Assembly: GCF_041903755.1 (NCBI RefSeq)
Contig: NZ_JBBWVE010000007.1
Span: 62,001 to 126,000, forward strand
DNA length: 64,000 nucleotides
Source: Thiocapsa roseilacustris
GTDB lineage: Bacteria > Pseudomonadota > Gammaproteobacteria > Chromatiales > Chromatiaceae
Direction of reading: 5' to 3'
Of this stretch, positions 45,228 to 51,712 are shown one piece after another. The notes beneath the pieces were generated by a model. That model did not search any database. It was given only the letters and a program-made list of their open reading frames with translations, and was not told where the DNA came from. A program made the translations under genes and the position numbers. Position 1 is the first letter of the stretch. Each line of letters starts with the position of its first letter.

Positions 45228-47075
45228 ATGCACGCCGAGACCCTTCGCTTCGAGCACTGGACGTACCGCCACATCGGCGATGCCGGTCTGAGCACCGCCG
45301 CCATGACGCTCTTGAGTCGCTTGTTGGCGCGCGAGCAGTTGGGCGGTGCGCGGGCGATCTTGGCGCGGTCCGCAGGCCAACCGCGTCAGCGCCAAACCCT
45401 CTACATCGATTTCGGTGGCCCGCTGGACATTCGCGGTCAATCAGTACCCTGGTGGGGTCTTTGGCTGGTTGAGGAGAGCGATCGCAAGCTGTTCTGCTAT
45501 GCCGCCACCCACCCCGCAGCCTGGCAGCGGCCCCCCGGCGGGCGCGTGCTCAACCGGCTTGCGGTTCTGGATCCGCAGGCACCCTGGATCGACGCGCTGG
45601 CCATGCGACTGGCATCCCGTACGCTCGATACCCCGGCGGCTCGGATCGCCACCCCGGAGCGTCCCTCGGATGTTCGAATCCTGGCGCGGATCGAAGGCGC
45701 CCTGCTGCGCGCCGCCCTGAACGCCTTTGTCGAGTCGCTCGATCCCGAGATCTTGGCCGCGGTCCGGACCGAAGGCGCGACGACACCGGATGAGTTCAAC
45801 GCTTACTGCGCAGGGGCCGCGCCCGAGCGCCGCAACCGGCTCCAGGCCGCACGGGCTTATCCTTGGTTTGCCGCCGCATTGCGCCGGGATTGGCGGCTGC
45901 GTCGCGCGGTGGTGGCCGGCGCGCCGCTCACCCGCACGCTCGCGGATCACTATCGTGTGCAGCCGCGCACCATCGAGCACACACGCGCCTTGGCCCGGCA
46001 ACCGTCCGATCCGGCGGCACACGCAACCCTGCTCAAACGCCTCGACACGCTGCCGGCGGAGTATCTGCCCCGCAGCGAGGAGGACTGGCGCGTATTTCAT
46101 GCGCTGGACGAGCCCTTGCGCGACCTCACCGAGGCGCTTGGCGTGCCGCTTCCGCAGCTGCTCAAGCCGCTGAGCAAGGGCTGGGCAATCGGACTGGCAA
46201 GCCTGACGGAAAACGCCGGCGGAGCGCTCGACGTGCAGGCCATCTTCGCCATGATGCAGGGGGCTTACCGCTATGGGATTCGCCCGGCGTTGCAGGCCTG
46301 GCGGATCGAGCATGGCGGAGTATCTGTGATTCCCCCCCAGGCCCCGCTGGCTGTCTTTGCGCTCTGGTTCGGGCGCTACGGTCTCGGGCGGCTGGCCGTG
46401 CTCGCCCGGCGCTGGCATGAGGACTTGAACCGCTTCAGCCTGGCGCGCGTGCAGGCCGTCGAGACCGCACCGGGGTTGCCGCAACCCGACGCACCTTTGG
46501 CCTGGCCGGCGCTGATCGCGGGTCGCCACAGCCATGGTCCCTATCACGTCATCGAACTGACCAGCCCGATCGCGTTGGAGCAGGAAGGCCATCAGCTCGA
46601 GCATTGCGTCGGCACCTATGCCGCCGTCTGTCTGGAAGGGGTCACCTTTATCTACGCGGTGCGCGACCGCTACGGCCGGCATTGTTCCACCTTCGAGGTC
46701 CGAGTGGCCGAGACCACCCCCGTGCTGATCCAGCATAAAGCGCTGCGCAACAGCGCGCCGCCGCAGGACGAGCAAGCCCTGGCGCTGCGCTTCATCGAAC
46801 GGGTCTTGACGCGGGTGACACCGGCGCGTCTCGCGGCGGTGTGTGCCGAACGCCGGCGGCTGGCCGAACACGCCGTCGCCTCGCTCGATCGGCTGGCCAT
46901 GCTCGACGATTTCGGGGCCTTGACCGGTCAAATCGATGAAGAAGATGCCGTCGCGCTGGCTCGCCTGACCGAAGGGCTGCACCCGGCCGAGGCACGCCGC
47001 GAGGGTATCGCGGCCTATCTCATGCGCAGCGGGGTGTTGGCGGGAGCCATCCCGGACGAGGCCGGGATGGCGTAA
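45228..47075 (+). CDS. PcfJ domain protein
   Basis: A 615-residue protein. The C-terminal third carries the PcfJ signature: EQEGHQLEHCVGTYAAVCL, TFIYAVRDRYGRHCSTFEVR, LIQHKALRNSAPPQDEQALAL. The H-C and conserved aromatic/arginine pattern is typical. The N-terminal 400 residues are helical with an HTH-like part (LADHYRVQPRTIEHTRALAR). PcfJ proteins are known from conjugative plasmids and occur as accessory genes in mobile or defence loci; their biochemical role is unsettled. A decayed second copy exists at 43305-43480. It is convergent with csx16, 15 nt away. Confidence 0.85.
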   Translation: MHAETLRFEHWTYRHIGDAGLSTAAMTLLSRLLAREQLGGARAILARSAGQPRQRQTLYIDFGGPLDIRGQSVPWWGLWLVEESDRKLFCYAATHPAAWQRPPGGRVLNRLAVLDPQAPWIDALAMRLASRTLDTPAARIATPERPSDVRILARIEGALLRAALNAFVESLDPEILAAVRTEGATTPDEFNAYCAGAAPERRNRLQAARAYPWFAAALRRDWRLRRAVVAGAPLTRTLADHYRVQPRTIEHTRALARQPSDPAAHATLLKRLDTLPAEYLPRSEEDWRVFHALDEPLRDLTEALGVPLPQLLKPLSKGWAIGLASLTENAGGALDVQAIFAMMQGAYRYGIRPALQAWRIEHGGVSVIPPQAPLAVFALWFGRYGLGRLAVLARRWHEDLNRFSLARVQAVETAPGLPQPDAPLAWPALIAGRHSHGPYHVIELTSPIALEQEGHQLEHCVGTYAAVCLEGVTFIYAVRDRYGRHCSTFEVRVAETTPVLIQHKALRNSAPPQDEQALALRFIERVLTRVTPARLAAVCAERRRLAEHAVASLDRLAMLDDFGALTGQIDEEDAVALARLTEGLHPAEARREGIAAYLMRSGVLAGAIPDEAGMA

Positions 47076-47090
47076 GCCGGCGGATATCGG

Positions 47091-47387
47091 TCAGGTCGGC
47101 AGGCGTTGAATGCGATATTCCTCGACGCGCGCGCCGCAGGCTCGCATCTGTTCGGCGGAGAGTTCCACACCGCGCAAGGTGGCCGGCAGATCCAGCGAGA
47201 GGTTCAGATAACGCGCCCCGCGCGTACAGACCTCGGCGGCGAGATTCACCGGCAGCGAGCCGATGAGGATGTCGCCGGGCGCGATGATGGTCGGATCGAG
47301 ATGGTCAATGACCTCGTCGACGGTGATGCCTTCCTCGGCAGCCCAGTCGCGGGCACCGGGATGGCGGGAAACGAAGTAGGTGGTCAT
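47091..47387 (-). CDS. csx16: Csx16 family protein, probable ring nuclease
   Basis: A 98-residue protein that begins TTYFVSRHPGARDWAAEEGI and contains DHLDPTIIAPGDILIGSLPV and ARYLNLSLDLPATLRG. These match the Csx16 (VVA1548) family of small CARF-like proteins tied to type III CRISPR loci. Family members are reported or proposed to degrade cyclic oligoadenylate, which would switch off the effectors here. The ATG at 47387 was chosen because it gives the family's natural start. It is divergent from the dual-OB gene, with CAAGCTTG element D between them. Confidence 0.85.
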   Translation of the reverse strand: MTTYFVSRHPGARDWAAEEGITVDEVIDHLDPTIIAPGDILIGSLPVNLAAEVCTRGARYLNLSLDLPATLRGVELSAEQMRACGARVEEYRIQRLPT

Positions 47388-47477
47388 GGTCGTAAAGGCT
47401 CCTTCAATCCTGTGAGTCGAGGCATCAATCGGCCCCGGATCCAGACTGCGCGCAGACGGATCCGCTTTGGCCGTTCG

Positions 47478-47485
47478 CAAGCTTG
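47478..47485 (+). promoter_or_regulatory. CAAGCTTG element D
   Basis: It lies 80 nt upstream of the dual-OB gene and 91 nt from the divergent csx16 start. It is followed by CGATTCCGGA, close to element C (TGTTTCCGGA). Confidence 0.5.
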
Positions 47486-47557
47486 CGATTCCGGACCCGT
47501 GTGCGTGTCGCGCGCATCCTCTGCACATTCAAGCGGTTTGTGCACGGGAGATCACGG

Positions 47558-48220
47558 ATGGCGACCTATTCCAAAACCCTGGTGTTGCTCGCCAACTCCT
47601 GCAAAAACGGCGGTCGCTGCGTCGCGGGCAAGGAAGTGGTCAATGGCCGCGTCGGAGCCTGGGTGCGTCCGACCGGTGCAGGGTTCGGCGGAGCGCTCCA
47701 GCCCTTCGAGCAACGGCTGCACAACGGCACCTTGCCCGCCGTCCTGGATGTCGTCGAGGTCGCGTTGCGTCGCCCGGACCCGGTCGGCTTCCAGAGCGAG
47801 AACCACCGGATCGCATCCGGTCTGCCCTGGTCATACCGCGGGCGGCTCTCGCGCGCCGCGCTGCATCGGTTCGTCGATCCCTGCGCAACACTGTGGCTCA
47901 ACGGCTTTTCGAGCGCGGGCGGCTGCAACGACCGCGTCCCGGAAAGCCAGCTCGACCGCCTCGACACGTCGCTCTGTTTCATCGGCCCCGTGACGGTCAC
48001 ACTGTCCGTCGGCGCAGGCAAGGTGCGCGCCCGTTTCCACTATCGGCAGGTGCAGCACGACATCTGCGTCACCGACCCGACGATCAAGGCCGCCTATGCG
48101 GCCTGCGCGGACGGTTGGTACCCTCTCGGCGAGGCGTTCATCTGCGCGAGCCTGGCGCCCGTCTGGAACGGCTACGCGTACAAACTGGCCGCCGCCATCA
48201 TCACCCCGCAGGCAGACTGA
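47558..48220 (+). CDS. Dual-OB domain protein
   Basis: A 220-residue protein starting KTLVLLANSCKNGGRCVAGK and GAWVRPTG, the characteristic start of the 'dual OB' proteins that accompany DUF488 genes in conflict-type operons. The remainder is beta-rich (VLDVVEVALRRPDPVGFQ; WYPLGEAFICASLAPVWNGY). The cysteines in the first ~30 residues may bind metal. The start has GGGAG 8 nt upstream. The next gene starts 1 nt after the stop. OB folds suggest nucleic acid binding. Confidence 0.75.
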   Translation: MATYSKTLVLLANSCKNGGRCVAGKEVVNGRVGAWVRPTGAGFGGALQPFEQRLHNGTLPAVLDVVEVALRRPDPVGFQSENHRIASGLPWSYRGRLSRAALHRFVDPCATLWLNGFSSAGGCNDRVPESQLDRLDTSLCFIGPVTVTLSVGAGKVRARFHYRQVQHDICVTDPTIKAAYAACADGWYPLGEAFICASLAPVWNGYAYKLAAAIITPQAD

Positions 48221-48221
48221 T

Positions 48222-48845
48222 ATGACGTCGCAACTCTACACCATCGGCCATTCCGACCATCCGCCGGAGCGTTTTCTCGAACTGCTGCGCGCGCATGCCG
48301 TCACGGCGATCGCCGATGTGCGCTCCCGGCCTTACAGCCGACGCCATCCACAGTTCAATCGCGAGCCGTTGAAGGCAGCGCTGCAGGAGGCCGGCATCGC
48401 CTACGTCTACCTGGGTCGCGAATGCGGTGCGCGCGCGGACGATCCGGCCTGTTACGACCGTGGTCAAGTCCAGTACGAACGACTGGCCCGCACCGCACTG
48501 TTTCAGGCGGGGCTGTCACGCATCCGCGAGGGCGCAGCAGCCTTTCGTCTGGCGCTGATGTGCGCCGAGCGCGATCCCCTGGGCTGCCATCGCACTATCT
48601 TGGTCAGCCGCCACTTGGTCGACGCCGGACTGTGCGTCGAGCACATCCTGGCCGACGGCACGCTGGAGTCCCATGCGAAGGCGCTGGTGCGACTGCGCAC
48701 GCAACTCGGCCTCGGTCAACCGGACCTCTTCAGCACGGATGCCGACCTCGATACCCTGGCGTATCGCCGTCAGGCCGAACGCATCGCCTATACGCAGGAA
48801 CGGCCGACCGAGCCCGGCGGCACGCCGACGGAGGATATCCAATGA
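48222..48845 (+). CDS. DUF488 family protein (first)
   Basis: A 207-residue DUF488 protein: LYTIGHSDHPPERFLELLRA, AIADVRSRPYSRRHPQFNRE, YVYLGRECGAR, and LALMCAERDPLGCHRTILVS. The C-A-E and C-H-R residues form the family's proposed active site. Positioned between the dual-OB gene and a second DUF488 gene with 1-nt and 4-nt junctions, so all three are one translational unit. DUF488 proteins are thought to act on nucleic acid, but the reaction is unknown. Confidence 0.85.
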   Translation: MTSQLYTIGHSDHPPERFLELLRAHAVTAIADVRSRPYSRRHPQFNREPLKAALQEAGIAYVYLGRECGARADDPACYDRGQVQYERLARTALFQAGLSRIREGAAAFRLALMCAERDPLGCHRTILVSRHLVDAGLCVEHILADGTLESHAKALVRLRTQLGLGQPDLFSTDADLDTLAYRRQAERIAYTQERPTEPGGTPTEDIQ

Positions 48846-49279
48846 AGCTGTACACCATCGGTTTCACGCAGAAGCGCGCCGAGCAGTTCTTCTCTCTGTT
48901 GAGCCGGCACGGCGTCAAACGCGTGCTCGACATCCGTTTGAACAACCGCTCGCAGTTGGCCGGCTTCGCCAAACGCGACGATCTGGGCTATTTCCTGAAG
49001 GCGCTGTGCGGGATCGCGTACCTGGAGGTTCCGACCTTGGCGCCGACCTCCGAGATCCTCGCCGCCTACAAGCACAACGGCGGTGACTGGCCGACCTACG
49101 AGCGGCATTTTCTGGCGCTGCTCGAACAGCGGCGCGTGGCCGCGACTCTGGAATCCTCGCTGTTCGAGGACGCCTGTCTGCTATGCAGCGAACACCAACC
49201 GCATCATTGCCACCGCCGACTGGTCGCCGAGCATCTGTCGGCGCACTGGGACGGGATCGAGATCCGGCATCTGACCTGA
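48842..49279 (+). CDS. DUF488 family protein (second)
   Basis: A 145-residue DUF488 protein: LYTIGFTQKRAEQFFSLLSR, VLDIRLNNRSQLAGFAKRDD, and LLCSEHQPHHCHRRLVAEHL. It overlaps the first DUF488 gene by 4 nt (ATGA). It belongs to the short-form subgroup with DIRLNN, whereas the first copy has DVRS, so the pair is not a recent duplication. Two different DUF488 proteins with one dual-OB protein suggest a heteromeric unit. Confidence 0.85.
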   Translation: MKLYTIGFTQKRAEQFFSLLSRHGVKRVLDIRLNNRSQLAGFAKRDDLGYFLKALCGIAYLEVPTLAPTSEILAAYKHNGGDWPTYERHFLALLEQRRVAATLESSLFEDACLLCSEHQPHHCHRRLVAEHLSAHWDGIEIRHLT

Positions 49280-49326
49280 TCCCCGCCGCCGCGAGCCGGG
49301 ATTCGGGGCCGCCACCGGCGCCATCA

Positions 49327-49334
49327 CAAGCTTG
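49327..49334 (+). promoter_or_regulatory. CAAGCTTG element E
   Basis: It lies 100 nt upstream of the small hydrophobic protein gene at 49427. Exactly 13 nt after the palindrome is GATGCCTCCTGC. The whole leader resembles that of the paralogue at 51371. Confidence 0.5.
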
Positions 49335-49426
49335 CGCTCTCCGACGCGATGCCTCCTGCAAGGTTTACTCGTCCGGCCGCCGACGCGGTCATCGCCGTGA
49401 AGATCAACCCTGGAGACGCCTCCCCG

Positions 49427-49723
49427 ATGAATGCCAACGCCTTGCTGACCGCCGTGACCACCGCGCTCGGCACCTCCGCAACCGGAACCATCACGCTGGC
49501 CACGATCCCCACGGCGGTGACCACCACCGTCCCGGCCGGCGGACTGGCAGGCTGGCTCGGCTTCACCACCACCACGACGACCACGGTCGTGGCCGCACCC
49601 GTGACCGTGTCGGTGGAGGCAGTGGTTGCCGTCGGGGCCCTGTTGGTCTGCGGCGGTTACCTTGCAGCGAAACATCTGCGCGGCGCGGCTGGCACCGACA
49701 TCGCCACGCGCGACCCCTTCTGA
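49427..49723 (+). CDS. Small threonine/valine-rich hydrophobic protein (paralogue 1)
   Basis: A 98-residue protein: LGTSATGTITLATIPTAVTT, GGLAGWLGFTTTTTTTVV, then a membrane helix (VSVEAVVAVGALLVCGGYLAA) and a short polar tail (KHLRGAAGTDIATRDPF). There is no polar catalytic region. It is highly similar to the protein at 51371, including its upstream DNA. GGAGA precedes the ATG. It is probably a membrane or secreted peptide. The function is unknown; a substrate of the nearby radical SAM enzyme is only a hypothesis. Confidence 0.7.
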   Translation: MNANALLTAVTTALGTSATGTITLATIPTAVTTTVPAGGLAGWLGFTTTTTTTVVAAPVTVSVEAVVAVGALLVCGGYLAAKHLRGAAGTDIATRDPF

Positions 49724-49962
49724 TCGACACGCCTGTCCGGCCTGTTCCGTTCCGGCTCCGGCGCGTGTGACGGCCTTTGCGCCGAAACGCGGAATCCGCA
49801 TCGACATCGCCGAAGCAGGTGCGTTGCGCGTGCGCGTCACTCCCGCCCGGTGGCTCGCTTCAACAGTGCCGACGAGCAACGTTTAGGCCGACGCGACGGC
49901 GCTGCGCACCCGTGCGCGGACACAGCCGGTTGCGCCGCGCCCGGGGGTTGCAACCCGGCTGA

Positions 49963-51093
49963 TCAAGTCCGGCGGATCTCGATCTGCTCCGGGTCCAGCG
50001 GCAGGAAGTAGTAGGCCGTTTCGCGATCGCGCGAGCGGGCGATGGCATAGCGCTCGGCCGGTCGCTCGCCGAGCGTGTGCTCGAGGGTCTTCTTGATCCG
50101 CGACTTGTGCGGCTCGAAATATTTCGCGGTCTTGAGGGGGAAGTAGTCGTGATCGGCGAATGCCTTCGCGATGCGGTCGAGATGACCGCTCATGGGATTG
50201 GCGACCCGACGCACGACCGTCTGGAACTCCTCGGCCATCGCACGACACGACCAATCCGTGGCGCTCTCCCCGCGCTGCGCACGCTCGGCCAGCCAGAGCA
50301 GGATCAGGAACTCCGTCTCGCCGAGGTCGAGGGCTTCATCGTCGGCCCACGCCTCGTAGGTGTCCGGGTTGAGGATCAGCCGGGGCGGTCGGAGGCCCCG
50401 GTTGGCCATGGCCACCACCTGCGTGAAACCGGCCTGCCCGGTGCGCAAGCGTTCGGGCAAGCCGTCGCGCAGCTGCACGAAGGGGATGCTGGCCAGATCC
50501 ACATCGGCGTTGCGCGCATCGACGGTGATCTCCTTGTCGCCGCGTTTGCTGTGGATCGGATGCTCGTAGGGCGTGGGGTAGTAGAAGTCGCGGTTGGTCT
50601 CGTAGGGATCGGAAACCAGCACATGGGAGAGCCGATCCTGCGGACGCCCGTAGAGCGACAGGGCATAGCCGAGGTAGTAACCCATGGTCTTGCGCCCGCC
50701 GGCGATCGAGACGTGGATCTCGGTGTTCGGATCCTCGGTCAGAGCGCGTAACGTCTCGGTGATGAAGTTTGCCGCCAGGGTGTTGTGCGCCTGCGTGCGG
50801 ATGTCCTCCAGCGGCAAGCCGTCATCGCCCTGCAGGACGTGGATGTTCTGCTCCGGAAAGGCGATGGGCGGCAGCCGATAGTCCTCGCAAAGGCGGTGGA
50901 ACCAGCGTTTGCCGCCCAACAGGTTGAGCCGGGCATTGTTCGCCCCGGTCGCAGTGGTGATGAGGTGGACCTCGCTGGGAATCCATGGTGGATCGGTGCG
51001 ACAGGCCAAGACGTAGAGCGTCTCGGTCACGACCTGGGGAGTGAGGCCGGTCACGGCGATCAGCAGACGGCGGGGGGTGGCGGGGGTGCTCAT
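49963..51093 (-). CDS. NE0113-family CARF protein (Csm6-type annotation)
   Basis: A 376-residue protein. The N-terminal CARF domain has RRLLIAVTGLTPQVVTETLY (strand-loop with the ligand site) and IHVSIAGGRKTMGYYLGYAL. The central region reads QLRDGLPERLRTGQAGFTQV. The C-terminal part (about 255-376) is helix-turn-helix-like (FLILLWLAERAQRGESATDW; KTAKYFEPHKSRIKKTLEHT). It matches the NE0113 family, which databases call a ring nuclease or Csm6-like protein. No HEPN R-x4-6-H motif is obvious, so cyclic oligoadenylate sensing or breakdown is more likely than RNA cleavage. A decayed second copy lies at 44465-45039. Confidence 0.85.
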   Translation of the reverse strand: MSTPATPRRLLIAVTGLTPQVVTETLYVLACRTDPPWIPSEVHLITTATGANNARLNLLGGKRWFHRLCEDYRLPPIAFPEQNIHVLQGDDGLPLEDIRTQAHNTLAANFITETLRALTEDPNTEIHVSIAGGRKTMGYYLGYALSLYGRPQDRLSHVLVSDPYETNRDFYYPTPYEHPIHSKRGDKEITVDARNADVDLASIPFVQLRDGLPERLRTGQAGFTQVVAMANRGLRPPRLILNPDTYEAWADDEALDLGETEFLILLWLAERAQRGESATDWSCRAMAEEFQTVVRRVANPMSGHLDRIAKAFADHDYFPLKTAKYFEPHKSRIKKTLEHTLGERPAERYAIARSRDRETAYYFLPLDPEQIEIRRT

Positions 51094-51194
51094 GGGTATC
51101 GCGTTCCGTTCGAGTGAGGAGCATGGGAACCCGCTGCATCCGGGTCCCGTTTCAGTTCAACGCTAGCATGGGCGAACGCCGCGGCCTGTTCGTG

Positions 51195-51202
51195 CAAGCT
51201 TG
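51195..51202 (+). promoter_or_regulatory. CAAGCTTG element F
   Basis: It lies in the divergent region between the NE0113-family gene (102 nt away) and the small protein at 51371. Upstream of it, CAGTTCAACGC is shared with the region of element A. A second copy (G) lies 80 nt further on. Confidence 0.5.
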
Positions 51203-51274
51203 CAGCGCAGGTTCACGCGCCGGCGTGCTGCCACGATCACACCGGTTGTCGGGTCATCGCGATCGGCGCCTTTG

Positions 51275-51282
51275 CAAGCTTG
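51275..51282 (+). promoter_or_regulatory. CAAGCTTG element G
   Basis: It lies 96 nt upstream of the small hydrophobic protein at 51371. Exactly 13 nt after it is GATGCACCCTGC. The rest of the leader to the ATG closely resembles that of the gene at 49427. Confidence 0.5.
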
Positions 51283-51370
51283 GCAATACCGTCGTGATGC
51301 ACCCTGCGAGCTTTAATCACCAGGCCGCCGAGACGGTCATCACTTTGAACATCAACCGGGAGACGCCTCG

Positions 51371-51631
51371 ATGAATACCGAAACTATTCTGACCACCGCG
51401 ACCGCCGCACTCGGCACCTCCGCAACCGGAACCATCACGCTGGCCACGATCCCCACGGCGGTGAGCGCCACCGTCCCGGCCGCCGGGTTGGCCGGCTGGC
51501 TCGGCTTCACCACCACGACGACCACGGTGGTGGCGGCACCCGTGGTGGTACCGGTGGCAGCGGTGGTGGCCGTGGGCGCGTTGCTGACCTACGGCGCGAT
51601 CCTCGCGATCAAGCAGATGCGGGCCGTCTGA
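51371..51631 (+). CDS. Small threonine/valine-rich hydrophobic protein (paralogue 2)
   Basis: An 86-residue protein: LGTSATGTITLATIPTAVSA, AAGLAGWLGFTTTTTTVVAA, then a membrane helix (VVVPVAAVVAVGALLTYGAI) ending LAIKQMRAV. It shares most of its first 70 residues with the protein at 49427, including the T-rich run. It lacks the polar tail. The start is ATG 51371 with GGGAGA upstream. It converges with the radical SAM gene (81 nt between stops). Confidence 0.7.
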   Translation: MNTETILTTATAALGTSATGTITLATIPTAVSATVPAAGLAGWLGFTTTTTTVVAAPVVVPVAAVVAVGALLTYGAILAIKQMRAV

Positions 51632-51712
51632 CCGACAACGCCCGAGCCGACAAAGGCCTGTCGGCTGGCCCGGCTTGGGGCGGAGCGACCAACGGCGAAC
51701 GCAATCCGCGAG

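Noticed and set aside
45441..46982. 513-codon minus-strand frame
   Set aside because: Shadow of the pcfJ-like gene; the plus frame carries the PcfJ motif.
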